A stretch of 64,000 nucleotides of DNA from Mangrovimonas spongiae (GTDB taxonomy: Bacteria; Bacteroidota; Bacteroidia; Flavobacteriales; Flavobacteriaceae). Shown piece after piece: positions 18,143 through 27,395 of the stretch. The stretch lies in NCBI RefSeq assembly GCF_003944795.1, contig NZ_RWBG01000004.1:300339-364338 (forward strand), in the 5' to 3' direction. A model generated the notes under the pieces. The model was not told where the DNA came from. It saw nothing but the letters and a program-made list of their open reading frames with translations, and made no database searches. Each line of letters starts with the position of its first letter. The stretch's first letter is position 1. Made by a program: the position numbers and the translations under genes.

Positions 18143-18937
18143 CTACTTTTTCACTCTAAAACTCCCGGTTTTTTTATCAAAAGCAATCATATCCTTTGGA
18201 AATAAATCATTAAAAATTCCTTTGGAAATAAGGTTGCAGGGCATATCCGATACTACTTTATTGTTTGTCATAACGACCATTCTGTCACATAATTGAATGG
18301 CTAAGTCTATCTCGTGTGAAGAAAATAGAATGGTTTTGTTGGTATTTTTAGCTAGTGTTTTTAAGAGTTTTAAAATATAGGCTTTGTGGTACATATCTAG
18401 ATGTGTAGTGGGTTCATCTAAAATAATTAAGTCGGTATCTTGGGCTAAAGCGCGTGCAATCATAACTTTTTGAAGTTGACCATCGCTTAGCTCAAAACAC
18501 ATTCTATCTTTTAATGATTTAATATTGGTTTGTATTAATGCTTTTTCTATAATAGTTGTATCTTTTTCAGAAAGATTGCCAACCCAATTGGTGTAAGGTT
18601 GCCTGCCTAAAGCGACAAGTTCAAAAACAGTGAGGTTTTTAGAGGCTGGTTGCTCGGTTAGCACGACACTTAAGCTTTTTGAAAGTTCTAGATGAGACGT
18701 TTCAAAAAGTGATTTATTGTTAATAAAAACAGTTCCGTTTAATGGTTCTTGTACTTTGGTAAGTGTTCGTAATAAGGTAGATTTTCCAATGCCATTAGCG
18801 CCAACCAATCCCACTAATTCACCTTGATGCAAATCAATATCAATACTAGAAGCAATTACAGTTTGCTGCTTTTTTGAAGTGTAACCTATGGTTAGGTTTT
18901 TGGTTTTTAAAATGGTATGTTGTATTGTTTTTGTCAT
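18143..18937 (-). CDS. btuD: Cobalamin ABC transporter ATP-binding protein
   Basis: 264-residue ATPase of the FecE/BtuD group. Walker A is GANGIGKST (46-54), the signature is LSDGQ (150-154) and Walker B is LIILDEP (170-176), followed by a switch His in LFSSHEIDLA. It energises the permease encoded just upstream and is the last gene of the btuF-btuC-btuD order on the minus strand. Substrate is inferred from the divergent B12 riboswitch and receptor; a haem or siderophore role cannot be excluded from the protein alone. Confidence 0.88.
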   Translation of the reverse strand: MTKTIQHTILKTKNLTIGYTSKKQQTVIASSIDIDLHQGELVGLVGANGIGKSTLLRTLTKVQEPLNGTVFINNKSLFETSHLELSKSLSVVLTEQPASKNLTVFELVALGRQPYTNWVGNLSEKDTTIIEKALIQTNIKSLKDRMCFELSDGQLQKVMIARALAQDTDLIILDEPTTHLDMYHKAYILKLLKTLAKNTNKTILFSSHEIDLAIQLCDRMVVMTNNKVVSDMPCNLISKGIFNDLFPKDMIAFDKKTGSFRVKK

Positions 18938-19000
18938 TAATCTATTGATTTTCTATAAGTCTTGACTCTTGCTTTTTCTGTCCTGACTTTAGATTCTCAT

Positions 19001-20029
19001 TTAAAACATCATTTTTCGTTTTCTAACTAATAACCAAATCACTACGGGCGCACCAATTAACGATGTAATGGCATTTATTGGCAAGGTATAATCGCTTGTT
19101 GGTAATTGGGCAATGCTATCGCAAATAAGCATTACAATAGCGCCAAACAAAAATATAGCAGGCAGTAATACTTTATGGTTGGATGTTGTAAAAACTTGTC
19201 GTACCATATGCGGAATAGCCAATCCAATAAACGCAATTGGACCAGCAAACGCAGTTATAGTACCAGCTAATAAGCTTGTTGCTATGATAATAATAAACCG
19301 ACTTTGGTTAATGTTTAACCCTAAACTTTTAGCATAATTTTCACCTAGTAGGAGAGTGTTAAGCGCTTTAATTGAAATCACACTCATAACTAAGCCTAAA
19401 AGGTAAATGCAAAAGAAAATAAACAGTTCATTCCAAGATAGGTTACCAAGGCTACCAAAACCCCAAAAAATGTATTGTTGCAGTTGTTCGGCAGAACTAA
19501 AATAAGCAAGAACACTTACAACAGCAGCTGTAATGCTTCCAAACATTAACCCAATAATTAATATGGCCATGGTGTCTCTAACTTTTAAAGATACTGCTAA
19601 GACCGATAATAATACTAAAAAACTGCCTAAACTTGCAGCAATTACCACACTCCATTTTGAAAGTAAAAGTGTGGCTAAACTACCACCAAAAATGCCTGCG
19701 CCAAGAATGACGATTGCAACACCTAAACTAGCTCCAGAACTAATACCAAGCACAAATGGTCCAGCGAGTGGGTTTCTAAATAAGGTTTGCATTAACAGCC
19801 CAGAAATCCCTAATCCAGAACCTACTAAAATTGCTGTAAAGGCTTTTGGTAATCGGTAATTAAGAATAATATATTGCCACGATTCGTTGTCAATAGTGGT
19901 GAATAAACTTTTAAAAACCGCAGTCGTTGGAATTGAAACAGATCCCAAACTGAGATTTCCTAAAAAGCATATTATCAGTAAAATAATTAAAACTGTAAAC
20001 GGTAACTTGTATGTGTTTTGATTAGGCAA
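19001..20029 (-). CDS. btuC: Cobalamin ABC transporter permease (FecCD/BtuC family)
   Basis: 342-residue inner-membrane protein with about ten helices. FecCD-family signatures are present: NYRLPKAFTAILVGSGLGIS, QTLFRNPLAGPFVLGISSGA, and FAGPIAFIGLAIPHMVR. I read the start codon as TTG, directly abutting the stop of the binding-protein gene (TAA|TTG); no ATG is available before the first membrane helix. It forms the channel of the importer with the ATPase encoded 63 bases downstream. Confidence 0.9.
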   Translation of the reverse strand: MPNQNTYKLPFTVLIILLIICFLGNLSLGSVSIPTTAVFKSLFTTIDNESWQYIILNYRLPKAFTAILVGSGLGISGLLMQTLFRNPLAGPFVLGISSGASLGVAIVILGAGIFGGSLATLLLSKWSVVIAASLGSFLVLLSVLAVSLKVRDTMAILIIGLMFGSITAAVVSVLAYFSSAEQLQQYIFWGFGSLGNLSWNELFIFFCIYLLGLVMSVISIKALNTLLLGENYAKSLGLNINQSRFIIIIATSLLAGTITAFAGPIAFIGLAIPHMVRQVFTTSNHKVLLPAIFLFGAIVMLICDSIAQLPTSDYTLPINAITSLIGAPVVIWLLVRKRKMMF

Positions 20030-21172
20030 TTATGGTAAGGGTTTAAAAAAGTGAGTTTGATAATTTGGTAATACATTTGGGTGACACACTTTTATAATGT
20101 CTTTTAAAACCAAATCTGGTCTAGCGGTGCCTTTTTCGTAATAGGTAACTCCCCCAGTTGGTCCTGTTATGTTAACAAACGAATAGATGTTTTTATTTTT
20201 AAACGCATCAAATTGCGTATAATGTTCATTAGCTTTTTTTAGGTTTTCCAAAGAATTGTAGTATGACGGGCTTAACCAAATATCGGCATTTTTGGCCTTG
20301 GTAAAGACCGCTTCAAAACTTAAAGCCAAGCTCCCTTCGGCAGCGGTGTCTTGCCATAAATAATTGACGTTGGCATCTTTTAAGAGCTGTGCTTCTGGAC
20401 TAGTACCGCTTGGTAAATACCAAACATCTTTGTGTAAAGCGCCACTTAAAACTGTTGGCGTTCTTTTAACTTTTGAAGCTAGTTGTTTGGCTTGGTTATA
20501 ATTTTTTTCAATCGTGTTAAAAATGGAATCGGCTTTGGCTGTTTTGTTAAATAAGGCACCAAAAAACTTAATCCATTCGGCTTTTGCTAAGGGCGATGTT
20601 TCTACCCAATCGCCATTGTACATTACAGGAATTCCAGATTTTTTAATGGTTTCAAATGTTTTGTTATTACCATCTATGCCAAAACCAACAACGACTTCTG
20701 GTTGAAGTTCTAACAAAACTTCGGTGTTAATACCTTCGTTTTTTCCTAGTTCTCTAATTTTTTCACCGTCTATTAAGGCACGTGTTTTTTTAGATGACAC
20801 ATAATCGGTGCCAGGAAAACCTACTAAGGTTTGCTCAACTTCTAATAACTCCAATGCGGGGATGTGTGTTGTAGATGTTACTACAATTTTTTCGACGGGT
20901 GTAGTGATAATACCATCAAATTCATTTCTATTTAAAGTAAGTGTAGCAAGATTTTCTCTGGGAATTAAAGCATATTTAAATGATTTTTCTGATTTAGGCC
21001 AAGGATTTTTTATAGTAAGAACTTTAAAGTTTTTATTGGAAGCAATATGAAACCCCTTAGCATATTTGAAGTGAGATACTGCAATATCTTGTTTGTTGTT
21101 GTCAAGCGTTTTAGGCTCATTTTTACAAGCCACAATACCCAAAAGTGCAATAAATAAGAGTAGTTTTTTCAA
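20030..21172 (-). CDS. btuF: Cobalamin-binding periplasmic lipoprotein (BtuF-like)
   Basis: 380-residue lipoprotein: lipobox GIVAC with Cys16. The body is a class III (helical-backbone) binding protein: IDGEKIRELGKNEGINTEVL, LELQPEVVVGFGIDGNNK and GIPVMYNGDWVETSPLAKAE. Typical BtuF/FepB proteins use this fold to deliver cobalamin, haem or ferric siderophores to FecCD permeases. The divergent btuB with its B12 riboswitch 86 bases away supports cobalamin. The leader on this strand is too short to hold a second riboswitch. Confidence 0.85.
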   Translation of the reverse strand: MKKLLLFIALLGIVACKNEPKTLDNNKQDIAVSHFKYAKGFHIASNKNFKVLTIKNPWPKSEKSFKYALIPRENLATLTLNRNEFDGIITTPVEKIVVTSTTHIPALELLEVEQTLVGFPGTDYVSSKKTRALIDGEKIRELGKNEGINTEVLLELQPEVVVGFGIDGNNKTFETIKKSGIPVMYNGDWVETSPLAKAEWIKFFGALFNKTAKADSIFNTIEKNYNQAKQLASKVKRTPTVLSGALHKDVWYLPSGTSPEAQLLKDANVNYLWQDTAAEGSLALSFEAVFTKAKNADIWLSPSYYNSLENLKKANEHYTQFDAFKNKNIYSFVNITGPTGGVTYYEKGTARPDLVLKDIIKVCHPNVLPNYQTHFFKPLP

Positions 21173-21238
21173 AATAGTAAAATTTCATTCAAAAGTAATA
21201 TTATTTCATCTTATAGTTAAAACATAGTGCAAATTGTT

Positions 21239-21246
21239 TAGTTTTG
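21239..21246 (+). promoter_or_regulatory. Promoter -7 element for the riboswitch-btuB transcript
   Basis: TAGTTTTG matches TAnnTTTG and sits just before the conserved start of the riboswitch; the -33 box is weak. Predicted transcription start is near 21253. Confidence 0.55.
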
Positions 21247-21254
21247 CAGCGAAT

Positions 21255-21460
21255 TTTGGTTCGGTGTTGTGTTTGCAATATCGATTAAAAGGGAATCTGG
21301 TGAGATTATCGTTCAAGTCCAGAACTGTTCCCGCAACTGTAAGCATATTGCCCAATTTGATTGGGCATCTCTTAAAAAGAGTTGCTGTTTACTTCAAAAA
21401 AACCACTGGTGAAAACTGGGAAGGTAAAACAGCTAAATGTAAGTCAGGAGACCTGCCAAC
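21255..21460 (+). ncRNA. Cobalamin (adenosylcobalamin-class) riboswitch
   Basis: Conserved elements occur in order: AAAAGGGAATCTGGTGAG, TCCAGAACTGTTCCCGCAAC followed by TGTAAGC, then CCACTGG, ACTGGGAAGG and the B12 box AGTCAGGAGACCTGCC (21442-21457). Extra hairpins lie between (GCCCAA/TTGGGC near 21350). The aptamer is followed by a 9-bp stem (21478-21486 with 21494-21502) and a 6-bp hairpin (502-507 with 514-519 after 21000). No T tract follows, so control is more likely at translation initiation or by another mechanism than by intrinsic termination. It precedes btuB. Confidence 0.95.
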
Positions 21461-21542
21461 TTCAAAAACAAATTAAGTCGAACTTTCGGGATAAAAGTTT
21501 GAGTATGCATTACCATACTTTCTCGAACAATTTATTTTTAAA

Positions 21543-23471
21543 ATGAACAAAAAAACGTTGCTTATTAGTGCGTTTTGTGCGGCATCATTTTTTGGATTTG
21601 CACAACAACAAACCGATTCTACACAGGTAGAACAATTAGAAGAAGTCGTAATTACCGACTCAAAATTTAACTTAAAACGTGAAAATTCTGGTAAAGTAAT
21701 TACCAAAATCACACAGAAAGAGCTTCAACATTTACAGGGTAAAACCATTGCAGAAATTATCAATTCCACAGTAGGTATTGAAATTAACGGTACTAAAAGT
21801 AATGCAGGGCAAAACTTGGCATATTATGTTCGTGGTGGTAGAAACCGTCAAGTGTTGGTGCTTATTGATGGTATAGCATTAACCGATCCATCGCAAATTG
21901 CTAACGATTTTGATTTACGTTTACTTAATCCAGATCAGGTAGAAAGCATTGAAATTTTAAAAGGGGCTTCTAGTACATTGTATGGTACAGGAGCTGCCAC
22001 AGCGGTAATTAATATTAAATTGAAAGACGCTTCAAAAGATAAGATTACGGCTAATTTTAGAAGTGTTTTTGGTACCAATCAATCGCAAGACGATAACAAC
22101 TATGCGGTAGAAGATTTTAGAAATAATGTCTCTGTAAATGGTACTTTAGGTGATTTTAACTATTTGGCTAGCTTTGGTAATCAATATACCGATGGATTAT
22201 CAGCAATGTCTAAGGGAACAGAGTCCGACGTTTACAATTCTATTAATGGAAATGTGAAATTAGGGTATGCGTTTTCAAAACAGTTTAAGGTTACGGCTTA
22301 TGCTGGTTTTGATAAGTTTAAGACCGATTTTGATGACGCTTCTACATTTATGGATGCCGATAATCGCTCAACTAGTAAGCAATATCGTATTGGGATTGCT
22401 CCTGAGTTTACTTACAACAAAGGAAGCATTACTTTAAATGCCGCATACAACGATGTGGAACGCGTGATTGAATCGGGATATCCTGCGGAGTATTTTGCAA
22501 CAAGTTTGGTCGCAGATCTTTTTAATAGGTATAACTTCAACGATAAATTTTACACCATTTTGGGGGTGAACTTTCAGGAAAACGATATGGAAAGCTATGT
22601 TATTCCATTTGGAGCGTCAACTTTAGAGCAAAGCATTAATCCAGAAACTGCGACATTTAATATTGTAGATCCGTATGCCAATGTGGTGTATGTGTCAGAT
22701 TTTGGTTTAAATGTCAATGCAGGTGCACGTTTAAATAATCATAGCGAATATGGAAGCCACGTTGTGTATAATATAAACCCATCTTATAGAAAAGCATTTG
22801 GTTTTGGATACTTAAAAGGAATGGCCAGCTATAGTACAGCTTATATTACGCCTTCATTGTATCAATTATTTGAACCCGCTTATGGGAATACCGATTTAAA
22901 ACCTGAAGAAAATCAAACTATAGAAGTTGGTTTAGAAGCAGGAATTAAAGATAAAGCAACGTTAAGTTTAGTGTATTTTACAAGAAATGAAACCAATTTT
23001 ATCGATTTTGTAGATATGGGAAGTTATGTGTATCAATATGATAATGTTGCTGATGACTTTACAGCTAGTGGATTAGAATTTACAGCAAATTACACGATTA
23101 CAAAAGCTTTAAAGTTGAATGCCAATATGACCTACACTAAGGTTGAAGATGATTTAAACTTGCGTATTCCAGAATTTAAAGGAAACGCGCGATTAGATTA
23201 TAATGTTTTAAAAAATACCTTTTTGAGTTTAGCCTATCAGTATAACGACGATAGAAACGAAGCATATTTTAACAATACAACATTTGCTACAGAGGATGTT
23301 ACTCTAGAAAGCTATAGTTTGTTAGATTTTTATGTGAGCCATACTATTTTGGGCAACAAACTGAAATTGTTTGCTAATGTAAATAACATTTTTAACGAAG
23401 ATTACCAAGAATTGTATGGTTACACCACACGAGGTCGAAACGTAAACATTGGGTTTAATTTAAGTTTATAA
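21543..23471 (+). CDS. btuB: TonB-dependent vitamin B12 receptor
   Basis: 642-residue outer-membrane receptor. After a signal peptide (through FGFAQQQ), a TonB-box-like segment LEEVVITDSKF leads to a plug domain (about 45-160) with IAEIINSTVGIEINGTKSNA, VLVLIDGIALTDPSQ and VESIEILKGASSTLYGTGAA. The rest is a 22-strand barrel ending in NVNIGFNLSL with a C-terminal aromatic-type strand. It lacks the carboxypeptidase-like N-terminal domain common in SusC proteins, fitting a small-molecule receptor. The riboswitch upstream identifies cobalamin as the probable ligand. Confidence 0.93.
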   Translation: MNKKTLLISAFCAASFFGFAQQQTDSTQVEQLEEVVITDSKFNLKRENSGKVITKITQKELQHLQGKTIAEIINSTVGIEINGTKSNAGQNLAYYVRGGRNRQVLVLIDGIALTDPSQIANDFDLRLLNPDQVESIEILKGASSTLYGTGAATAVINIKLKDASKDKITANFRSVFGTNQSQDDNNYAVEDFRNNVSVNGTLGDFNYLASFGNQYTDGLSAMSKGTESDVYNSINGNVKLGYAFSKQFKVTAYAGFDKFKTDFDDASTFMDADNRSTSKQYRIGIAPEFTYNKGSITLNAAYNDVERVIESGYPAEYFATSLVADLFNRYNFNDKFYTILGVNFQENDMESYVIPFGASTLEQSINPETATFNIVDPYANVVYVSDFGLNVNAGARLNNHSEYGSHVVYNINPSYRKAFGFGYLKGMASYSTAYITPSLYQLFEPAYGNTDLKPEENQTIEVGLEAGIKDKATLSLVYFTRNETNFIDFVDMGSYVYQYDNVADDFTASGLEFTANYTITKALKLNANMTYTKVEDDLNLRIPEFKGNARLDYNVLKNTFLSLAYQYNDDRNEAYFNNTTFATEDVTLESYSLLDFYVSHTILGNKLKLFANVNNIFNEDYQELYGYTTRGRNVNIGFNLSL

Positions 23472-23474
23472 AAC

Positions 23475-23507
23475 AAAAAAGCCGCTCTAAGTGAGCGGCT
23501 TTTTTTA
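23475..23507. terminator. Bidirectional terminator between btuB and the S41 protease gene
   Basis: A 7-bp GC-rich stem (23481-23487 with 23493-23499) has an A tract before it and a T tract after it, so it can end both convergent transcripts. Confidence 0.88.
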
Positions 23508-24932
23508 TTTAATATCTTCAGGAGAAATATGCATATTATCTTCAAAAGGGGATAAGTTTATTCTTGTAGAGATAGGTTTGGCTTTTTCAAAAGAAGAAGG
23601 AGCCGTTCTTCCAGTTCCTAATATATCGGCAATAGCAGCTGCTAATAATGGTTCGTTTTCATTACCTAAAATGCCATAATTTTTTGGGTCTTCAATAACT
23701 TCAATGTTTGGTGCTAAACCAGTAGCAGGGACTTGTTCATCGTTAGTGTTTACAGTAATAGCAACAAGTGGTTGCATAGCATATGTATGTGTTGGATTAG
23801 CATCGCTTCTGCTTAAATAATCGGGCGAATCATAAATAGTTATGGAAGCTTGTGATTTACCTGTGGTAGAACTTCCAATTTGAACAACATTAACATACGA
23901 TTTTAAACTATTAATAATCATTTCACTTGCCGAAGCCGAACTGCCCGAAGTTAATACATATACTTTATCTAGGTTTAAGCTGTTAATTGAAGTACCATCA
24001 AAATTATTGCTAAAATTATAAATAGAGTTATTGGCTTGTAAATCGGCATTGTAGTTTAATTTCGCAAAAATAGCGCCATTAAATTGTCCTGTAACCATGC
24101 TTCCTAAGAGTGTTGCTGAGTTAACAGAACCTCCAGGATTATACCTTAAATCTAAAACTAAATGTTGCACATTATTAGCTTGAAAGGTCGAAAAGGCGTT
24201 ATTTAATTGGGTGTTAAAATCTGGAGTAAAACTGTTGTAAGCCAAATAGCCTAAGTTTTCACCATTAACATCGATAATCTCGGTTCTATAAACGGGATTT
24301 TCAGTATAAACTGTTTTAGATAACGAAATACTTGTGTTGTTAGGTTCTATAAAATCATCGTTATTTTCTGGAGTGCCATTGTCATTATAATCGGCAAAAT
24401 TAAGCGTGTAATTATTCTGATTAAAAAGCGATGAAATGTTATTGGCTGTTAATTCGGTACCATTCACCGCATGAATAATTTGTCCACGTTGTAAGCCTTG
24501 GCTAGAAGCTTCGCTATTATTTAAAACTAACCTGATAATAGCAAAAACATTGGTGCTGCTTCCTGGTTCGTAATAAAAATTAAACTCCAAGCCATTACTT
24601 AGGTTTGTGCCGCTATTTAATTGTTGCTCTAAGGCAATGTAGTTGTTTGTAATCCAGCTAAACCTGTCAACCGTTTCACGTTGATAAATTAGACTTTCAA
24701 AAAAAGTTTCTGGAGAGGAATAGCTATTTAAATAACTATTGTAATTTGACGTTTGCGATAAATTGGTTTCTAATTCTGGAACATTATATTTATATAAATA
24801 AAAAATGTTCATGCCGCGATAAACAAAGTCGTTAATATCGGTTGTAGTTGCGGGATTATCGTCTAAATCATCAAAGCAGTTAAAAAGACTTAATGATAAA
24901 ATAAGTAGAAAGATAGTTTTAATGGTTTTCAT
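23505..24932 (-). CDS. S41-family peptidase lipoprotein
   Basis: 475 residues. The lipobox LFNC (Cys19) is followed by the acidic FDDLDDN, a possible surface-export signal. A PDZ-like region (about 110-190) contains SSQGLQRGQIIHAVNGTELT. The S41 domain follows, with VQHLVLDLRYNPGGSVNSA, the catalytic Ser in TSGSSASASEMI (about residue 330) and a Lys in STTGKSQAS. Such C-terminal-processing-like proteases cut exported proteins; the target here is unknown. Its start overlaps the stop of the upstream lipoprotein by one base. Confidence 0.9.
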   Translation of the reverse strand: MKTIKTIFLLILSLSLFNCFDDLDDNPATTTDINDFVYRGMNIFYLYKYNVPELETNLSQTSNYNSYLNSYSSPETFFESLIYQRETVDRFSWITNNYIALEQQLNSGTNLSNGLEFNFYYEPGSSTNVFAIIRLVLNNSEASSQGLQRGQIIHAVNGTELTANNISSLFNQNNYTLNFADYNDNGTPENNDDFIEPNNTSISLSKTVYTENPVYRTEIIDVNGENLGYLAYNSFTPDFNTQLNNAFSTFQANNVQHLVLDLRYNPGGSVNSATLLGSMVTGQFNGAIFAKLNYNADLQANNSIYNFSNNFDGTSINSLNLDKVYVLTSGSSASASEMIINSLKSYVNVVQIGSSTTGKSQASITIYDSPDYLSRSDANPTHTYAMQPLVAITVNTNDEQVPATGLAPNIEVIEDPKNYGILGNENEPLLAAAIADILGTGRTAPSSFEKAKPISTRINLSPFEDNMHISPEDIK

Positions 24933-25672
24933 TAATAATAAGTATATTCAGTTGTGCTATTTAAAACATTATTTTGATATTCACTCATAGTTATTGGGTA
25001 ACCAAGTTCGTTATATGAATATTCTCTAGTAAAAGTAGTGGTTCCTATATTATTAGTCCAGGCTCTTTCTGTTTTATTATTTAAGCTATATTGAATTATT
25101 TTACTAATTTCTTGGTTCTCAAAAGCTGTTAAAAAGGGGTTGTTGTAAGAATCGTATTCATAATTATATACTTCGTTAACTTCACCATTTATGTACTCGG
25201 TTGTGTTGGTAAGATTACCAAAATCATTATAGGTTAATACAAGGTACCCTTCAATAGTAGAATTATTAAAGTAATTTACAAGTGTTAATTGGTTTTGTTC
25301 GTTGTATTCATATTCTCTATAATATGTGTTATCATTAAATGTCCTTGTTGAAGAAACAATTAAGTTATTGTTAAATTCATATTCGGTTGTGCTAGTAATA
25401 TCTGTTACTTTCCAAATTTGACCATTACCATTGTAGTAATAAGTTGTGGTAGAAGGCGTGTTATTTCCGTAAGTGGTTGTTGCAGATTCTAATAAACCAG
25501 ATGAATCATAATTGTAAGTGCTTTTAACTATAGATTCAGGTTCAGCTATATTCCATTCTATACTTTTTAATTTTCCCGTTAGTTGAGAGCTATTATCATT
25601 AGAATTGGAATCGTCAGAAGAACAAGACAATATAAAAGTACAAATTAGAGATAAAGACAACTTTTTAAACAT
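24932..25672 (-). CDS. YD-repeat-like surface lipoprotein
   Basis: 246 residues. Lipobox ILSC (Cys17) with the acidic run SSDDSNSND after it suggests surface export. The body consists of short repeats with Tyr-Asn-Asp patterns (STYNYDSSGLLESATTTYGN, YYREYEYNEQNQLTLVNYF, FTREYSYNELGYPITMSEY), as in Rhs/YD-like beta proteins. There is no toxin or processing domain. The stop overlaps the start of the S41 protease gene (TAATG), so the two are probably translated together and may act together at the cell surface. Confidence 0.75.
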   Translation of the reverse strand: MFKKLSLSLICTFILSCSSDDSNSNDNSSQLTGKLKSIEWNIAEPESIVKSTYNYDSSGLLESATTTYGNNTPSTTTYYYNGNGQIWKVTDITSTTEYEFNNNLIVSSTRTFNDNTYYREYEYNEQNQLTLVNYFNNSTIEGYLVLTYNDFGNLTNTTEYINGEVNEVYNYEYDSYNNPFLTAFENQEISKIIQYSLNNKTERAWTNNIGTTTFTREYSYNELGYPITMSEYQNNVLNSTTEYTYY

Positions 25673-25805
25673 ATTTTAAAATTTAAATTAAGAACCCTTT
25701 AAAAATACTTACTTTAAAATAGAATGAAAATTTTTTGTAACAAAAAAGATACTTAATCGTCGTAAAGGTAAATAGCAGTAAAAGTTATTTTAGCTAACCA
25801 AAAAA

Positions 25806-26315
25806 ATGAACCAAAACGAATTTTTAAATATTGTCATGCCTTTTAAGGATAAGGTGTTTCGTTTAGCAAAACGATTGTTAGTATCTACCGAAGAAGCGGA
25901 AGATGCCACACAGGAAGTCCTTATAAAGTTGTGGAAAAACAAAGCTAAAATAGAAAGTTATAATAATGTTGAGGCGTTTTCTATGACCATGACTAAAAAC
26001 TTTTGCTTGGATAAATTAAAATCGAAACAAGCACAAAATTTAAAAATTGTTCATAGTAATTATAAAGACCACAATGTATCGTTGCAAAAAGAGATAGAAG
26101 TTAACGATAGTGTAAATTGGGTATCGAAAATTATAGAAGAATTACCCGAACAACAAAAAATGGTTATTCAATTAAGAGATATCGAACAATACGATTACGA
26201 CGAAATAGCCAAAATGCTAAATATGAATAACACAGCAGTTAGAGTGGCTTTATCACGAGCAAGAAAAGCAATACGAGAAAAATTAACTAATACGCATAAT
26301 TATGGTATTAAATAA
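25806..26315 (+). CDS. ECF-type RNA polymerase sigma factor
   Basis: 169 residues with region 2 (FRLAKRLLVSTEEAEDATQE, VLIKLWKNKAKI) and region 4 (ELPEQQKMVIQLRDIEQYDY, then EIAKMLNMNNTAVRVALSRA). It recruits RNA polymerase to a set of promoters, probably in response to an envelope signal. It overlaps by 14 bases a gene for a single-helix protein that looks like its anti-sigma partner, and two DUF4252 genes follow. Confidence 0.93.
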   Translation: MNQNEFLNIVMPFKDKVFRLAKRLLVSTEEAEDATQEVLIKLWKNKAKIESYNNVEAFSMTMTKNFCLDKLKSKQAQNLKIVHSNYKDHNVSLQKEIEVNDSVNWVSKIIEELPEQQKMVIQLRDIEQYDYDEIAKMLNMNNTAVRVALSRARKAIREKLTNTHNYGIK

Positions 26316-26787
26316 TATAGAAAAATTACTAGAAAAGTATGACAATGGCGAAACAACGCTTCAAGAAGAGCAACAGTTAAAACACTATTTTACTAACGAA
26401 ACTGTACCGCCACACCTTGAGAGTTACAAAGCTATGTTTACTTATTTTTTAGTAAATGAAAAAGAGCAGTTTACCAAAGACGTTCCATTACAATCTAAAC
26501 GCAGTGTATCTTTTTATACCAAATGGATTTCTGTTGCAGCTGTAGCCGTTCTTTTAATTGGGTTTTATTTCAAGTCTAATGTATTTCAACAACAAGACGA
26601 CCTAGGAACCTACGACGACCCAAAAGTAGCTTACAACCAACTTGTACAGTCGTTAGAATTAATCTCAAGTAATTTCAATAAAGGTACCGAAAAACTAGAG
26701 TACTTAAACACGTACAACAAAGGCGTTTCTAAAGTAGGTTACCTTAATGAAATGGATAAAACAACTAGTTTAATTTTTAAAAAGTAA
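26302..26787 (+). CDS. Putative anti-sigma-like single-helix membrane protein
   Basis: 161 residues. A cytoplasmic N-terminal part (LLEKYDNGETTLQEEQQLKH) precedes one transmembrane helix (WISVAAVAVLLIGFYF, about 86-101) and a periplasmic tail of about 60 residues. The N-terminal pattern of a short helical domain with a small acidic-polar stretch resembles anti-sigma proteins of Flavobacteriaceae. The 14-base overlap with the sigma gene supports stoichiometric production. No zinc-binding HxxxCxxC motif is seen, so it is not a ZAS-type protein. Confidence 0.75.
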   Translation: MVLNNIEKLLEKYDNGETTLQEEQQLKHYFTNETVPPHLESYKAMFTYFLVNEKEQFTKDVPLQSKRSVSFYTKWISVAAVAVLLIGFYFKSNVFQQQDDLGTYDDPKVAYNQLVQSLELISSNFNKGTEKLEYLNTYNKGVSKVGYLNEMDKTTSLIFKK

Positions 26788-26814
26788 ATCATAAATTTAA
26801 TAAATAGTAATACA

Positions 26815-27375
26815 ATGAAAAATAGAATAGCACTTTTAATTATGGCAATTATGTTATTGCCGTTAACAGGTATGGCACAAGATATTTTTGCTAAATACAG
26901 CGAAAACCCAGAGGTAACTTACGTGTCTATTAAGCCTAAAATGTTCCAAATGTTAGCAAAGATGGATATTAATACCGACGATCCTGAAGCGCAAGAGTAT
27001 TTAAATATGGTAAATAGTATTACCAGTTTTAAAACCATTGTTACAGATAATGAAACGATATCTAAAGATGTGGTAGGTTGGGTAACATCACGAAAAAGCT
27101 CTTTAAGTGAATTAATGGAAGTTAAAGATGATGGTGTAGAAATGAAATTTTATATTAAAGAAGGTAAAGATGAAGATCATGTAAGTGAATTTTTAATGTT
27201 TGTTAATGGTCTTTCTCAAGTAACAAAAGGAGCAGATATTGAAGTTAACGGTAAGAAACGAAATGTTGAAACTGTAATTGTTTCTTTAACAGGAGACATC
27301 GACTTGAATCAAATTTCAAGACTTACCAAAAAAATGAACATTCCAGGTGGCGAACATCTTGAAGAGAAAAAATAA
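26815..27375 (+). CDS. DUF4252 exported protein
   Basis: 186 residues with a cleavable signal peptide (ALLIMAIMLLPLTGMAQ). The mature part carries the DUF4252 pattern: IFAKYSENPEVTYVSIKPKM, SFKTIVTDNETISKD, and a C-terminal VIVSLTGDIDLNQISRLTKK. Function is unknown; the family is often near sigma factors in Bacteroidota. It is followed by a second, lipidated DUF4252 protein 20 bases downstream. Confidence 0.82.
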   Translation: MKNRIALLIMAIMLLPLTGMAQDIFAKYSENPEVTYVSIKPKMFQMLAKMDINTDDPEAQEYLNMVNSITSFKTIVTDNETISKDVVGWVTSRKSSLSELMEVKDDGVEMKFYIKEGKDEDHVSEFLMFVNGLSQVTKGADIEVNGKKRNVETVIVSLTGDIDLNQISRLTKKMNIPGGEHLEEKK

Positions 27376-27395
27376 TAAATAAATTATATCCAATT

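Noticed and set aside
21234..21476. Plus-strand open frame of 80 codons over the B12 riboswitch
   Set aside because: It lies entirely on the conserved riboswitch elements, and its translation has no family resemblance.
21473..21712. Minus-strand frame opposite the start of btuB
   Set aside because: It is antisense to the btuB signal peptide and plug; composition is a shadow of that gene.
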